Positions 50,843 through 61,438 are shown, counted from the stretch's first letter. The stretch: 64,000 bases of DNA from Flavobacterium nackdongense (GCF_004355225.1 NZ_CP037933.1:3658001-3722000), one strand, 5' to 3'. Notes: generated by a model not told the origin, from the sequence alone. Translations and numbers: made by a program.

Positions 50843-53641
50843 ATGCAAATTGACCTTTCAAAATTAGATCCTAAGAAAAATATCATTATCAAAGGAGCTC
50901 AAGTTCACAACCTCAAAAATGTGGATGTTGCCATTCCTAGAAATAAATTAGTGGTGATTACTGGGCTTTCGGGTTCCGGGAAATCCAGTTTAGCCTTTGA
51001 TACTTTGTATGCCGAAGGGCAGCGCCGTTATGTGGAAAGTTTATCCTCGTATGCAAGACAATTCTTAGGAAGATTAGACAAACCAAAAGTGGAATACATC
51101 AAAGGAATTGCGCCCGCAATTGCCATCGAGCAAAAAGTAAACACAACCAATGCCCGTTCTACCGTAGGAACTTCAACAGAAATTTACGACTACATTAAAT
51201 TATTGTTTGCCAGAGTTGGTAGAACGTTTTCGCCTATTTCTGGACAGGAAGTCAAAAAAAATACAGTTTCAGATGTTATTTCGGAGGTTAAAAACATCAA
51301 AACCGACAGCAGATGGTTGCTGCTCGCTCCAATTCATTTGGAACACGGTCGCGCATTAGAAGACAAACTGAAAGCCTTACTCAATCAGGGATTTTCCAGA
51401 ATATTAGTCAATAATGAAACCGTTCGTTTGGATGAACTTGATGCACATTCGCTAGATGACAAAGATATTTTACTTATTGTAGACCGAATCGTGGTCAATG
51501 CTGAAACTTCAGCCGAGGAGGAATTTTACAATCGACTTGCCGATGCGGTTCAAACTGCTTTTTACGAAGGCAAAGGCATCTGCTATTTACAGGAATTAAA
51601 TTCGCACCAACGCTTTTCGTACAGCAATAATTTCGAACTCGACGGGATTACTTTTTTAGAACCAAACGTTCATTTGTTCAGTTTTAATAATCCGTATGGC
51701 GCTTGTCCGGTTTGCGAAGGCTACGGAAATATTATCGGAATTGACGAAGAATTGGTCATTCCCAATACTTCATTATCTATTTTTGAAAATGCCATTTATC
51801 CTTGGCGTGGCGAGAGTATGGGCTGGTTTAGGGATGAATTGGTTAATAGTGCCTACAAGTTTGATTTCCCGATTCATAAACCTTTTTTCGAACTTTCTGA
51901 ATCGCAAAAGGAATTAATTTGGACAGGAAATAAATTTTTTCAAGGGTTGAATGCTTTCTTCAAAGAATTGGAAGAAAAGAATTATAAAATCCAAAATCGG
52001 GTGATGCTTTCGCGCTATCGTGGCAAAACCAAATGCCACTCTTGCAAAGGAAAACGACTTAGGATAGAAGCTTCTTACGTAAAAATAAATGGCAAAACCG
52101 TTTCAGATTTGGTTGATTTGCCAATTAAACATTTGGTTACTTTTTTCAAAAACATCGATTTGAATGTGTATGAAAATCAAATTGCCAAGCGCTTATTAGT
52201 AGAAATCAACAATAGATTGTCGTTTTTGACCGAAGTCGGATTGGATTATTTGACTTTAAATAGAAACTCGGCGACACTTTCGGGCGGTGAATCACAACGT
52301 ATTAATTTGGCGACTTCATTGGGAAGTAGTTTGGTAGGTTCGATGTATATTTTAGACGAACCCAGCATCGGTTTGCATCCAAAAGATACCGAACGATTGA
52401 TTAAAGTTTTGGAATCCTTACGTGATTTAGGAAATACGGTCATTGTTGTAGAGCACGATGAAGATATTATGAAAGCCGCCGATATGATCATTGATATCGG
52501 ACCCGAAGCCGGAACTTTTGGCGGCGAATTGGTTGCTCAGGGAACATTCGACGAAATCTTGAAATCGACTTCTCTTACAGCCAAATATTTGAATGGCGAG
52601 CTGGAAATAAAAACGCCTAGAATCCGCAGAAAATGGAGCAATTACATTGAAATTCTTGGAGCAAGAGAGAACAATTTACAAAACATAGACGTCAAATTTC
52701 CTTTAGAATGTTTGACGGTTATTACGGGAGTTTCAGGAAGTGGAAAAAGTACTTTGGTCAAAAAAATTCTATTTCCAGCGATGCAGAAAAAGTTGGACGG
52801 TGTGGGCGATAAAGCAGGACAATTCTCTGAAATGAGGGGTTATTATCACAAAATCCAGCACATTGAGTACGTCGATCAAAACCCAATCGGAAGAAGTTCT
52901 CGATCGAATCCTGTTACCTATATCAAAGCGTATGACGATATTCGGGATTTGTTTGCCAAAGAAAAACTGTCAAAAATTCGCGGATATCAAGCCAAACATT
53001 TTTCGTTTAACGTAGATGGCGGAAGATGTGAAACCTGCAAAGGCGAAGGAACCATCAATGTTGAAATGGTTTTTATGGCCGATGTGCAATTGCATTGCGA
53101 AACTTGTAATGGCAAACGATTCAAAAAAGAAGTTTTAGAAGTTACTTTCGAAGGCAAGAACATTCACGATGTTCTGACGATGACTGTTGATGATTCGATT
53201 TCTTTTTTTACAGCCAACAAGCAAACCAAGATAATTCAAAAATTGCAACCTCTACAAGATGTCGGTTTGGGTTATGTTCAGTTGGGACAATCATCATCAA
53301 CCCTTTCTGGTGGTGAGGCGCAACGTATCAAACTGGCTTCATTTCTGGTGAAAGGTGCTACAAAAGAAAAAGCACTTTTTGTATTTGATGAACCTACAAC
53401 AGGATTGCATTTTCACGACATCAAGAAACTTTTGGCTTCATTTGAAGCGCTGATTGATAAAGGACATTCCATATTGGTCATTGAACACAATTTGGATTTA
53501 ATAAAATGTGCCGACTGGATTATTGACTTGGGACCAGAAGGTGGCGAAAACGGAGGGCAATTACTCGCCGAAGGAACGCCTGAAGATGTCATAAAAAACA
53601 AAAAGTCGGTTACAGCGAAGTATTTGAAAGAAAAACTTTAA
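50843..53641 (+). CDS. uvrA: UvrA-type excinuclease ABC subunit A, paralogue 1
   Basis: The 932-residue protein has the full UvrA order: Walker [27 protein letters not shown] zinc pair, ABC signature LSGGESQRI, second Walker [10 protein letters not shown], second zinc module [17 protein letters not shown], signature LSGGEAQRI. Both ATPase halves look intact. It differs clearly from the second copy at 57176, which looks closer to the standard repair UvrA (for example [18 protein letters not shown]). A role in nucleotide excision repair or a specialised lesion or resistance task is possible. It begins with its own promoter. Confidence 0.92.
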   Translation: MQIDLSKLDPKKNIIIKGAQVHNLKNVDVAIPRNKLVVITGLSGSGKSSLAFDTLYAEGQRRYVESLSSYARQFLGRLDKPKVEYIKGIAPAIAIEQKVNTTNARSTVGTSTEIYDYIKLLFARVGRTFSPISGQEVKKNTVSDVISEVKNIKTDSRWLLLAPIHLEHGRALEDKLKALLNQGFSRILVNNETVRLDELDAHSLDDKDILLIVDRIVVNAETSAEEEFYNRLADAVQTAFYEGKGICYLQELNSHQRFSYSNNFELDGITFLEPNVHLFSFNNPYGACPVCEGYGNIIGIDEELVIPNTSLSIFENAIYPWRGESMGWFRDELVNSAYKFDFPIHKPFFELSESQKELIWTGNKFFQGLNAFFKELEEKNYKIQNRVMLSRYRGKTKCHSCKGKRLRIEASYVKINGKTVSDLVDLPIKHLVTFFKNIDLNVYENQIAKRLLVEINNRLSFLTEVGLDYLTLNRNSATLSGGESQRINLATSLGSSLVGSMYILDEPSIGLHPKDTERLIKVLESLRDLGNTVIVVEHDEDIMKAADMIIDIGPEAGTFGGELVAQGTFDEILKSTSLTAKYLNGELEIKTPRIRRKWSNYIEILGARENNLQNIDVKFPLECLTVITGVSGSGKSTLVKKILFPAMQKKLDGVGDKAGQFSEMRGYYHKIQHIEYVDQNPIGRSSRSNPVTYIKAYDDIRDLFAKEKLSKIRGYQAKHFSFNVDGGRCETCKGEGTINVEMVFMADVQLHCETCNGKRFKKEVLEVTFEGKNIHDVLTMTVDDSISFFTANKQTKIIQKLQPLQDVGLGYVQLGQSSSTLSGGEAQRIKLASFLVKGATKEKALFVFDEPTTGLHFHDIKKLLASFEALIDKGHSILVIEHNLDLIKCADWIIDLGPEGGENGGQLLAEGTPEDVIKNKKSVTAKYLKEKL

Positions 53642-53769
53642 TGTTTGTGAATCAATTTTTAAGTTTAAAAAAGTTTGTCTGAGTTCAACTTTTTTTTAGT
53701 ATTATTGAGCTAACCAAAAACCATTTAAAACGCTATACAGAACCCTTTAATTAAACCAGAAATAAACCG

Positions 53770-54309
53770 ATGATAAAAAAAATATTTTATGTTTTACTGA
53801 CCTTTATTGCAGTGGCATGCACACACAAAATCGATAAAAAAGCGATAATCAAAAACATTTCAAATGACAAACTTACAGTTAAAAGAGTAGATGTAATTCA
53901 AGAATCTAATTATTATAACGTATTAACTGATGTTCAAAATTCGGTATCTTCTTCGAAAGAAGCGTGGAGGAATTCCCCAGAGCTTAATCAATTGCACCGA
54001 TTAATAACAATTGATAAAGTAAGTAATGCCTTCATTGCAAAGCTTAAAGCGGGAAATTATTCGAATGAGTCAAAAGTCATTGCCTATCGATTTATAAAGA
54101 TAGATAAATCTAAAAAATTTATAGGCTACGCCGTAATTTTATTTCAAGGCGAAAGACAAGTTACTTTATTCTATGAATTACATCCTTATCCCTATGATTA
54201 CTATCCTTCTGGTGGGGTGAAACAGCTAATTAATAAAGGTCTTGTAAAAGAAATTAATCAAATTGAAGCTGAATACAATAAAAATTTACCTGCAAATAAA
54301 AAAAATTAA
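53770..54309 (+). CDS. Putative lipoprotein, 179 residues
   Basis: The N-terminus KKIFYVLLTFIAVAC is a lipoprotein-like signal with C17 as probable lipidation site; the lipobox is imperfect (Ala at -3). The mature part has no family I recognise; it contains KVIAYRFIKIDKSKKFIGYA and ELHPYPYDYYPSGGVKQL. It is AT-rich. A terminator follows, separating it from the Fic gene. It lies between two uvrA genes without an evident link to repair. Confidence 0.65.
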   Translation: MIKKIFYVLLTFIAVACTHKIDKKAIIKNISNDKLTVKRVDVIQESNYYNVLTDVQNSVSSSKEAWRNSPELNQLHRLITIDKVSNAFIAKLKAGNYSNESKVIAYRFIKIDKSKKFIGYAVILFQGERQVTLFYELHPYPYDYYPSGGVKQLINKGLVKEINQIEAEYNKNLPANKKN

Positions 54310-54349
54310 TATCGGATAGTATAAAAAATTAAATTACCCGATATTTTTT
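54308..54349 (+). terminator. Terminator after the lipoprotein gene
   Basis: AATATCGG and CCGATATT arms with a 22-nt loop and a T6 tail. It runs into the -7 box of the next gene. Confidence 0.75.
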
Positions 54350-54350
54350 G

Positions 54351-54358
54351 TATCTTTG
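54351..54358 (+). promoter_or_regulatory. -7 element for the Fic gene
   Basis: TATCTTTG matches TAnnTTTG, 7 nt before the ATG at 54366, so the mRNA would have almost no leader. Confidence 0.55.
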
Positions 54359-54365
54359 TCGGATT

Positions 54366-55325
54366 ATGTCGAAAATAGACTTAGGATATCGAACAGAATT
54401 TCAATCAACCTTTGAGCGATTGTACCAAAAAAAGCAAGATTTGCAAGCCAGCAGACCTTTGCCAAACATAGCTTTGAATAAAATCAGAGAAAGTTTATCA
54501 ATAGAATGGACCTATAATTCGAATAGTATCGAGGGAAACACTTTGAGTTTAAGAGAAACGCAAATGGTACTTCAGGAAGGCATTACCATAAAAGGAAAAT
54601 CACTACGAGAACATTTCGAGGCACACAATCACGACAAAGCCATTGATTATTTATTTTCGATAATCAACGATAATTATGTTTTGCGAAGTATTGATATTTT
54701 GTCATTGCACGGCTTAGTCTTGCGTTCTATTGAAGAAGATTTTGCAGGGCGAATTAGAAACGGTGGTGTTCGCATTTCAGGCGCTAATTTTGTTCCCCCA
54801 AACGCCAATAAAGTTTCCGATTTGTTGGATGAATTGATTGATTTTGTCAATACCAATCCTATGGAATTGAACGATATTGAATTGGCAACCATTTTTCATC
54901 ATAAATTGGTTTGGATCCATCCTTTTTTTGACGGTAACGGAAGAACGGTTCGGTTGAGTATGAATTTATTATTGATGCGTTGTGGTTTTCCGCCCGCCAT
55001 TATCCTCAAAAACGATCGAAAAAAATACTACGAAGCGCTCAATCAAGCCAATAATGGCAATTATCAAAAACTAATGCTTTTGATGTGTCAAGCCTTGGAA
55101 CGCAGCCTTAATATTTATTTGAATGCGATGCCTGACAGCAATACTGATTTTCAAAAAATTTCGGATATTGTGAGTGAACCAAATAGTCCTTATGGTCAAG
55201 AATACATCAGTTTACTGGCGCGTACCGGCAAAATTGACGCCTACAAAGAAGGCCGAAATTGGTACACTACCAAAGAAGCCATTGAGGATTATATTGAAAA
55301 CAGACAGAGAAAAAGAGTTTTTTAG
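54366..55325 (+). CDS. Fic-domain adenylyltransferase, class II with N-terminal inhibitory helix
   Basis: The 319-residue protein carries the complete Fic motif HPFFDGNGR (H185-R193) and, N-terminal to it, the inhibitory signature SxxxEG (S52-E56-G57), whose glutamate blocks ATP binding in class II Fic enzymes. The C-terminal region (about 255-319) looks like a winged helix (YISLLARTGKIDAYKEGRNW). It would AMPylate a protein when inhibition is released. The ATG at 54366 is preferred; an upstream start at 54348 would overlap the -7 box. No separate antitoxin gene is needed or seen. Confidence 0.9.
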   Translation: MSKIDLGYRTEFQSTFERLYQKKQDLQASRPLPNIALNKIRESLSIEWTYNSNSIEGNTLSLRETQMVLQEGITIKGKSLREHFEAHNHDKAIDYLFSIINDNYVLRSIDILSLHGLVLRSIEEDFAGRIRNGGVRISGANFVPPNANKVSDLLDELIDFVNTNPMELNDIELATIFHHKLVWIHPFFDGNGRTVRLSMNLLLMRCGFPPAIILKNDRKKYYEALNQANNGNYQKLMLLMCQALERSLNIYLNAMPDSNTDFQKISDIVSEPNSPYGQEYISLLARTGKIDAYKEGRNWYTTKEAIEDYIENRQRKRVF

Positions 55326-55393
55326 TGTTCAGTTGGAAATCGACTGAACACTAACTACCGCATACCTGTCTGCCGACCGGCAGGCTGAACACT
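55324..55393. repeat. Nested inverted repeats after the Fic gene
   Basis: AGTGTTCAGT (55324-55333) and ACTGAACACT (55343-55352) form a perfect hairpin; CTGCC-GACC-GGCAG follows at 55370-55383 and a third CTGAACACT at 55385-55393. The GTTCAGT unit also appears near 18484. It could act as a stop between the convergent Fic and 55397 genes. Confidence 0.65.
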
Positions 55394-55396
55394 CTT

Positions 55397-55918
55397 TTAC
55401 TTGCTTTTCTCACCCACAAAATAGTCGTTCGAGTTTTTGAACAAGACATTGAAAGTGGTCAAACTTCCATAAATTCGGGTGATGTACTGTTGCAAATCGA
55501 TTTTATCCGCTTCCTCAAGAGTACTTGCATTAATTTTTTGTTCCATTACACGAATTCGATCACGAACCATCGTGATTTTATGAAAAAAAGTATCTATCGG
55601 AACTTCTTTGTTTTGCGTGTTTGTACCGGGCTCCAAAATTATTTTACCGCCTTTCCATTTGTCGGCAATGGGGACAATTTGGGAAACATCGCTCCATTTT
55701 TCTAGAATTTTTTTCAAAGATTTTTCGACATCATAAAAGCTAACGGAGTCCACTTCGCCTTCAACAGCTTCTATAATTTCAAAATCGCTGTCAATATCGA
55801 TTGTTTCCAATCCGCTTTCGATAAAAGTAATCCAATAATGTTTGGAAGTTACATTAGTTACCACTCCAAGTCCAAAATCCTGGTGCTTGAGACGTGAGCC
55901 TATTCCTAAAATATTCAT
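55397..55918 (-). CDS. Conserved hypothetical protein with SH3-like N-terminal domain
   Basis: The first 45 residues (GIGSRLKHQDFGLGVVTNVT, WITFIESGLETIDIDSDFEI) resemble the small SH3/tudor-like fold in CarD and the UvrD/PcrA tail, with the G.R..H.DFG.G.V pattern. The rest (about 60-173) is helical, with IRVMEQKINASTLEEADKID. It is soluble. The function is unknown; the CarD-like pattern suggests contact with RNA polymerase or DNA, which is inference. It is 19 nt after the AbiEii-type gene on the same strand. Confidence 0.7.
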   Translation of the reverse strand: MNILGIGSRLKHQDFGLGVVTNVTSKHYWITFIESGLETIDIDSDFEIIEAVEGEVDSVSFYDVEKSLKKILEKWSDVSQIVPIADKWKGGKIILEPGTNTQNKEVPIDTFFHKITMVRDRIRVMEQKINASTLEEADKIDLQQYITRIYGSLTTFNVLFKNSNDYFVGEKSK

Positions 55919-55937
55919 ATTTATTTATTTTTAATGT

Positions 55938-56579
55938 TTACAAAATCTTTTCAATAAAATCCATTTTAATGAATTCCCAGTTTTTAGAAAGCAGACAATT
56001 GGGCTCAAAATCTAAATCGGCAGCTGTAAAATCGACAATCATTGGTCTAATTTTACTAAAATCATCATTGTATGGATAACGTTTTTGAAAATAAGAAATC
56101 ATTTCATTAAAGGTTATTTTTTCTAAAAAATAATGCAAATCCCAAAAGTCTTTTTTCCTTCCTCCACGCAAAACAACATCGAGTTTCATAGCAATAATTT
56201 CCTCAAGAGATGCCATTCGAACTGTGTCCACAACCAATTCTTCAAAAACAAAATCATCGGTGTAGTATAAATCAATTTTTACGAAATCGTTTTTAGAATT
56301 GCCTACTTCGAAATAAGTTCCAAACGCAACAATATCAGTCGAACTTGTATTAAAATAGGTGTATTTGTTTTGAAGAAATTTTTTGACGCTCTTAAAATCA
56401 ATCGAACGATATTCGGCATCTGTAAATAAATCGATATCAACCGACATCCTATGTCCAATTTGCAGGCTCAAAGCTGTTCCTCCAACGAGTCGAAAAGACG
56501 AAAAAATTTCTTCTCGCATCAAATCGAGCAGAATTTCTTGCAATAAAGGTGAAACCGTATTCCAATGCAAATTTTTCAA
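55938..56579 (-). CDS. AbiEii/AbiGii-type nucleotidyltransferase toxin
   Basis: The 213-residue protein has the nucleotidyltransferase signature GGTALSL (33-39), GHR (42-44) and SVDIDLF with D48 and D50 as metal ligands, then MASLEEIIAMKLDVVLRGGR and KDFWDLHYFLE, as in AbiEii/MenT-type toxins that modify tRNA or other targets. The start must be a TTG at 56579, as a stop codon lies 3 codons upstream and no ATG gives the family N-terminus (LHWNTVSPLL). It follows the antitoxin gene by 6 nt. Confidence 0.85.
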   Translation of the reverse strand: MKNLHWNTVSPLLQEILLDLMREEIFSSFRLVGGTALSLQIGHRMSVDIDLFTDAEYRSIDFKSVKKFLQNKYTYFNTSSTDIVAFGTYFEVGNSKNDFVKIDLYYTDDFVFEELVVDTVRMASLEEIIAMKLDVVLRGGRKKDFWDLHYFLEKITFNEMISYFQKRYPYNDDFSKIRPMIVDFTAADLDFEPNCLLSKNWEFIKMDFIEKIL

Positions 56580-56585
56580 AATATG

Positions 56586-57047
56586 CTACAATTGATGTTT
56601 CAATAATTTGATTTTCTCTACAACTTCTTTCCCATAAAAACGGCTGATTTCCTCTTTCTCCTCTTCGGTTCCTCTTGAAAAAACACGCTTAACAACGGCT
56701 ACTTTCATTTGTTCCCAATCTATTTTATCGAAAGTAGTATCCCAAAATAAACCTTTTCTTAATTTTGAAATATCGGGTGTCTGCTGATTTTTTTTCTTGG
56801 CTTGTTTTACATCATAGAAAACTTGTAGTGTCATCAAAAAACCTTCTTCTAAGCGCAGTTTTTCTTCTATTTTAAGTGATAATTCTACATTCATTCTGCG
56901 GTTGCCTTTTATAATTGCGCCCAATGTTTGAGGATGTTCGCCAATAGCCATAGCAAATTGCCTTTTGTTGATGTTGCGTTTCAACAATTCTCGCTCCAAG
57001 AATTTTCCGGGATGCACTCCCTTTATAATGTCTAGTGTAGTTTGCAT
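56586..57047 (-). CDS. XRE/HigA-like antitoxin
   Basis: The 153-residue protein begins with a HigA-like helix-turn-helix (GVHPGKFLERELLKRNINKR, FAMAIGEHPQTLGAIIKGNR, about 9-65) and has a C-terminal region that could bind the toxin (FSRGTEEEKEEISRFYGKEV). This is not the AbiEi antitoxin fold, so the pair is a HigA-type antitoxin with an AbiEii toxin, a combination common in Bacteroidota. An inverted repeat at 57055-57076 is the likely operator. Confidence 0.85.
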   Translation of the reverse strand: MQTTLDIIKGVHPGKFLERELLKRNINKRQFAMAIGEHPQTLGAIIKGNRRMNVELSLKIEEKLRLEEGFLMTLQVFYDVKQAKKKNQQTPDISKLRKGLFWDTTFDKIDWEQMKVAVVKRVFSRGTEEEKEEISRFYGKEVVEKIKLLKHQL

Positions 57048-57051
57048 ATCA

Positions 57052-57059
57052 CAAATGTA
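57052..57059 (-). promoter_or_regulatory. -7 element of the antitoxin gene, nearly leaderless
   Basis: TACATTTG on the minus strand matches TAnnTTTG and lies only 4 nt before the ATG, so transcription should start at or inside the start codon. Confidence 0.6.
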
Positions 57060-57076
57060 AACAATTTTGTTTACAT
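57055..57076. promoter_or_regulatory. Operator palindrome of the antitoxin
   Basis: ATGTAAACA-ATTT-TGTTTACAT: perfect 9-nt arms around a 4-nt centre. It covers most of the -7 box and the spacer of the antitoxin promoter, where an XRE repressor would block RNA polymerase. Confidence 0.7.
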
Positions 57077-57150
57077 AATATAGGAAATAAATTAATCTAC
57101 ATTCTTACCCGCTTTAATGAGCTATTATAGCAAATCGAATTCAATTGTTG

Positions 57151-57158
57151 TAACTTTG
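57151..57158 (+). promoter_or_regulatory. -7 element for the second uvrA
   Basis: TAACTTTG matches TAnnTTTG, 17 nt before the ATG at 57176. Confidence 0.55.
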
Positions 57159-57175
57159 CTCTTTTGCCAAAATTT

Positions 57176-60013
57176 ATGCTAGAAAACGATAACAACATTG
57201 AAGTATTGGGTGCGAGAGTGCACAATCTAAAAAATATAGACGTTAAAATTCCAAGAGAAAAACTCGTGGTCATAACCGGACTTTCGGGTTCGGGAAAATC
57301 ATCTTTGGCTTTCGACACCATTTATGCCGAAGGGCAACGCCGTTACGTAGAAACTTTTTCGGCCTATGCCCGACAATTTCTAGGTGGCTTGGAACGTCCC
57401 GATGTCGATAAAATTGACGGACTATCCCCTGTTATCGCCATTGAACAGAAAACTACGAGTAAAAGTCCGCGCTCAACTGTTGGCACCATTACCGAAATTT
57501 ATGATTTCCTACGTTTGTTGTATGCTCGTGCGGCTGATGCTTACAGTTACAACACGGGAGAAAAAATGGTTTCCTACGACGATGCGCAAATCAAAGAATT
57601 GATTACCCAAGATTTTGCCGGAAAACGAATCAATATTCTAGCCCCAATCATTCGCGCCCGAAAAGGTCATTATGCCGAATTATTCCAGCAAATTGCCAAA
57701 CAAGGCTTTTTGAAAGTCCGTATTAATGGCGACATCAAAGACATTACCACTGGAATGAAACTCGACCGGTACAAAACCCACGACATCGAAATCGTGATTG
57801 ATAGAATGGTGATTGAGGATACGCCTGACAACAAAAAACGCCTGACCGAAAGCATTAAAACCGCGATGTATCAAGGCGAAAATGTGTTGATGATTTTAGA
57901 CCAAGATACCAATGAAATTCGGTTTTTTAGTCGGAATTTAATGTGTCCAACAACGGGTATTTCGTATCAAAATCCGGAACCTAATTTATTTTCCTTTAAT
58001 TCCCCAAAAGGGGCTTGCGACCATTGCAAAGGCTTGGGAACGGTAAATGAAATCAATATCAAAAAGATAATTCCTAATCCTAAACTTTCCATAAACAAAG
58101 GTGGTTTTGCTCCTTTGGGCGAATATAAAAGCAGTTGGATGTTCAAGCAATTGGAAATCATTGGCGAGAAATTTGGTTTCAAATTGACCGACTCCATTTC
58201 GACGATTTCCGAAGAAGCAATGGAAATGATTTTGAATGGCGGCAAAGAAAAATTCTCTGTCGAATCGAAAGTTTTAGGCGTAACCAAAGAATATAAAATT
58301 GAGTTTGAAGGAATCGCACATTTCATCAAAAACCAATATGACGAAAGCGGATCTACTTCGATCAAACGCTGGGCAAAGGAATTTATGGACGAAGTGAATT
58401 GTCCTGTTTGCGATGGTTCCCGATTGAAAAAAGAAGCTTTGTTTTTCAAAATAAAAGACAAAAATTTATCGGAATTGTGTACTATGGATATTTCCGATGT
58501 GACCGCTTGGTTTCTGGATTTGGACAATCATTTATCCGACAAACAAAAAATCATCGCGACCGAAGTAATCAAAGAAATCAAGGATCGATTAAACTTTTTG
58601 ATGAATGTTGGTTTGGATTATTTGGCTTTAAGCCGAAGTTCCAAATCGCTTTCGGGCGGCGAGGCACAGCGCATCCGATTGGCGACACAAATTGGCTCTC
58701 AATTGGTGGGTGTTTTGTATATTTTGGACGAGCCAAGCATTGGATTACACCAAAGAGACAATGCTAAATTGATTCATTCCTTAGAGCAATTGCGCGACAT
58801 TGGCAACTCGGTAATCGTCGTGGAGCACGATAAAGATATGATTGAGCAGGCCGATTATGTGATCGATATTGGTCCAAAAGCGGGGAAATATGGTGGCGAA
58901 ATTATTAGCATTGGAACTCCAGCAGAAACACTACAATCAAATACCATTACGGCTCAATATTTGAATGGTAAAATGAAATTAGAAATTCCAAAAAAACGCC
59001 GTGAAGGCAATGGGAATTTCCTGAAACTGACGGGTGCCACTGGAAATAACTTGAAAAATGTTGCGGTAGAATTGCCTTTGGGCAAAATGATTTGCGTAAC
59101 TGGAGTTTCGGGCAGCGGAAAATCGACATTGATTAATGAAACCCTTTACCCGATTTTAAACGCTTATTATTTTAATGGTGTCAAAAAACCGAAACCGTAC
59201 AAAAAAATTGAAGGTTTGGAACATATTGATAAAGTGATTGATATAGACCAAAGCCCTATTGGAAGAACGCCACGCTCAAATCCTGCGACCTATACTGAGG
59301 TTTTTACCGAAATTAGAAATCTGTTTACGATGACTTCCGAGAGTATGATTCGGGGTTACAAAGCAGGACGTTTTAGTTTTAATGTGAAAGGTGGACGTTG
59401 CGAAACCTGCGAAGGTTCTGGAGTTCGAACGATAGAAATGAACTTTTTGCCCGATGTTTATGTAGAATGTGAAAGCTGTCAAGGAAAGCGTTTCAACAGA
59501 GAAACTTTGGAGATTCGCTATAAAGGAAAATCCATTTCGGATGTGTTGAATATGACGATTGACGAAGCCGTTCCTTTCTTTGAAAACATTCCGAAGATTT
59601 ATCGAAAAGTCAAAACCTTACAAGATGTTGGTTTGGGATATATTACATTGGGTCAACAAAGTACCACACTTTCGGGAGGCGAAGCACAGCGCATCAAACT
59701 AGCGGGAGAATTATCTAAAAAAGATACCGGAAATACGTTTTATATTCTCGATGAACCTACAACTGGATTGCATTTTGAAGATATTCGGGTGTTGATGGAA
59801 GTGATTAATAAATTGGTCGATAAAGGCAATACCATCTTAATTATCGAGCACAATATGGACGTAATCAAACTAGCCGATTACATCATCGACATTGGTCCTG
59901 AAGGTGGAAAAGGTGGTGGTGAAGTAGTTGCCAAAGGAACTCCGGAAGAAGTTACCAAAAACAAAAAAAGTTATACCGCTCAGTTTTTAAAGAAGGAGTT
60001 GGTTCAGTTTTAG
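57176..60013 (+). CDS. uvrA: Excinuclease ABC subunit UvrA, paralogue 2 (canonical)
   Basis: A 945-residue UvrA with [22 protein letters not shown] first zinc pair ([17 protein letters not shown]), [18 protein letters not shown], second zinc module [17 protein letters not shown] and the final LSGGEAQRI followed by [14 protein letters not shown]. It recognises bulky DNA lesions and loads UvrB. The ATG at 57176 is used; a TTG at 57164 would lie too close to the -7 box. It is divergent from the antitoxin gene and ends in a strong terminator. Confidence 0.94.
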   Translation: MLENDNNIEVLGARVHNLKNIDVKIPREKLVVITGLSGSGKSSLAFDTIYAEGQRRYVETFSAYARQFLGGLERPDVDKIDGLSPVIAIEQKTTSKSPRSTVGTITEIYDFLRLLYARAADAYSYNTGEKMVSYDDAQIKELITQDFAGKRINILAPIIRARKGHYAELFQQIAKQGFLKVRINGDIKDITTGMKLDRYKTHDIEIVIDRMVIEDTPDNKKRLTESIKTAMYQGENVLMILDQDTNEIRFFSRNLMCPTTGISYQNPEPNLFSFNSPKGACDHCKGLGTVNEINIKKIIPNPKLSINKGGFAPLGEYKSSWMFKQLEIIGEKFGFKLTDSISTISEEAMEMILNGGKEKFSVESKVLGVTKEYKIEFEGIAHFIKNQYDESGSTSIKRWAKEFMDEVNCPVCDGSRLKKEALFFKIKDKNLSELCTMDISDVTAWFLDLDNHLSDKQKIIATEVIKEIKDRLNFLMNVGLDYLALSRSSKSLSGGEAQRIRLATQIGSQLVGVLYILDEPSIGLHQRDNAKLIHSLEQLRDIGNSVIVVEHDKDMIEQADYVIDIGPKAGKYGGEIISIGTPAETLQSNTITAQYLNGKMKLEIPKKRREGNGNFLKLTGATGNNLKNVAVELPLGKMICVTGVSGSGKSTLINETLYPILNAYYFNGVKKPKPYKKIEGLEHIDKVIDIDQSPIGRTPRSNPATYTEVFTEIRNLFTMTSESMIRGYKAGRFSFNVKGGRCETCEGSGVRTIEMNFLPDVYVECESCQGKRFNRETLEIRYKGKSISDVLNMTIDEAVPFFENIPKIYRKVKTLQDVGLGYITLGQQSTTLSGGEAQRIKLAGELSKKDTGNTFYILDEPTTGLHFEDIRVLMEVINKLVDKGNTILIIEHNMDVIKLADYIIDIGPEGGKGGGEVVAKGTPEEVTKNKKSYTAQFLKKELVQF

Positions 60014-60060
60014 CATCAAAAAAAGCATCATTATCTAACTATAATGATGCTTTTTTGATG
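60014..60060. terminator. Bidirectional terminator after uvrA
   Basis: Arms of 20 nt with one bulge (CATCAAAAAAAGCATCATTA on the left) around CTAACT, between the convergent uvrA and ankyrin genes. Confidence 0.93.
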
Positions 60061-60114
60061 ATGAAATAGACTTTAGCGAAGTCTTTTTCTATAGTTTTTG
60101 TGTAAAGCAAAAAG

Positions 60115-60723
60115 TTACAAGGTTACGACATCTAGCGCATTACTATTGTTTTTTACCGATGATTTTTTATTGATTTCTGCAAAATTTAGTGGCAGAAATT
60201 CATTGAAACCGGCACTTTCGATTATTTGTTCTTCCTCTGCAATTATTTTTTCAATTGTTTTGCTTGGTTTTGTGACTAAAATTGGTTCAGGATATAGAAA
60301 ACCAGAGTCATCAATTGATGTAATTTTCAATTGTTGGTTGACTGCTGCTGTTTTCAAAACGGCGATTGCATCGTAAGCATTAGACAATTCTGCATATTTC
60401 AGAGCAGTAAATCCTTGGCCATCTTTAATGTCACGATCGGCACCTTTTAGCAATAAGTATTCAATAATTTCTACTTTGTTATAGCGCGCAGCATACATCA
60501 GGGGGGTTAGTCCGTTTATTTTCTTATTCACTTTCGTGCCACTTTCTATAATTTGCTTCACTGTTTCTATTTCCCCTTTGCTAATGGCAACGGCTAAAAT
60601 AGATGGAGTTTCGGAAAATACATTTAGTTTTTTTTGATTTCCACTAACGGTAGTATTGGAAGCAACGGAAATAGTAGAAAATGCAAATAAGGTAATTCCT
60701 AAATAAATGATAAAATTTTTCAT
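60115..60723 (-). CDS. Secreted ankyrin-repeat protein
   Basis: The 202-residue product has a signal peptide (about 1-21, ending SVASN) and three or four ankyrin repeats (about 35-135: NGLTPLMYAARYNKVEIIEY, LLLKGADRDIKDGQGFTALK). The last 65 residues are without known domain. It is expected in the periplasm, as a protein-binding module. Partner unknown. It is convergent with uvrA and has a well-formed promoter at 60910-60941. Confidence 0.82.
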   Translation of the reverse strand: MKNFIIYLGITLFAFSTISVASNTTVSGNQKKLNVFSETPSILAVAISKGEIETVKQIIESGTKVNKKINGLTPLMYAARYNKVEIIEYLLLKGADRDIKDGQGFTALKYAELSNAYDAIAVLKTAAVNQQLKITSIDDSGFLYPEPILVTKPSKTIEKIIAEEEQIIESAGFNEFLPLNFAEINKKSSVKNNSNALDVVTL

Positions 60724-61438
60724 TGTAATTAGATTTAAATTGTTAATTATTGTTGTTTTTGTTTTTAAGATTGTTTGTGAGTAAATTAGGTTTAAGAACG
60801 GTCTGCATCTGATTGACTTAATTTGCTTGCCTTATTATTAAAATATCAATAAAAATGATTAATTTTAAATATATCATAAAACAGACAGTCAATATTGCCA
60901 TTTATTTATCAAATGTACAATTTATAAAGACGATATTCCAAGAAAAATAGGAAATATTTCTTCTTAAAATCAATTTTTATTCATTACGCATTCGATTGCT
61001 TATTTTTAGAAAGTAATCATTCTATAGCGGTGTATCTAATTGAATTAAATAATGTGTTTATGTTAATTAGTGGTGTTTTTAGTAAAAAATGTTTTTATAA
61101 AACCTGATTTACTAATAATTCAATAATAAAATGAATTTTTTTTGGAAATGAAGTTAATTATTGTTGGTCAAGTATTAAAATTGGAATAGTGCTACGGTCA
61201 AATTTATTAAATACAATACCCTCAAAACACCAAAGTATTGCCTAGAAATCAGTTTTAGTCATCCTCAGTAGAAATCTTTTGGCGACATTATAAAAATTAT
61301 AAAAAGTATTGCTTCGCATTTTTTCAAAAAAGAATTACTTTAGCACTGAAGTCTAAATTGAAGCTTTCTTGAGGAGGATCAAGTCAGTTTTTAGACGGTA
61401 GATCAGATGACAATTGTAAAAGTTTAAAAATAAAGATT
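60724..61438. other. Intergenic stretch of 715 nt between the ankyrin and LOG-family genes
   Basis: It holds the ankyrin promoter (60910-60941), a near-consensus -7 (TACTTTAG, 61336-61343) for the downstream gene and a small hairpin CTTGA-GGAGGA-TCAAG at 61368-61383 that exposes a purine-rich loop. The rest is AT-rich with many short stops in all frames; I see no gene or repeat in it. Confidence 0.5.
60910..60941 (-). promoter_or_regulatory. Promoter for the ankyrin gene
   Basis: On the minus strand TTG (60941-60939), a 21-nt spacer and TACATTTG (60917-60910). The leader would be about 180 nt. Confidence 0.5.
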
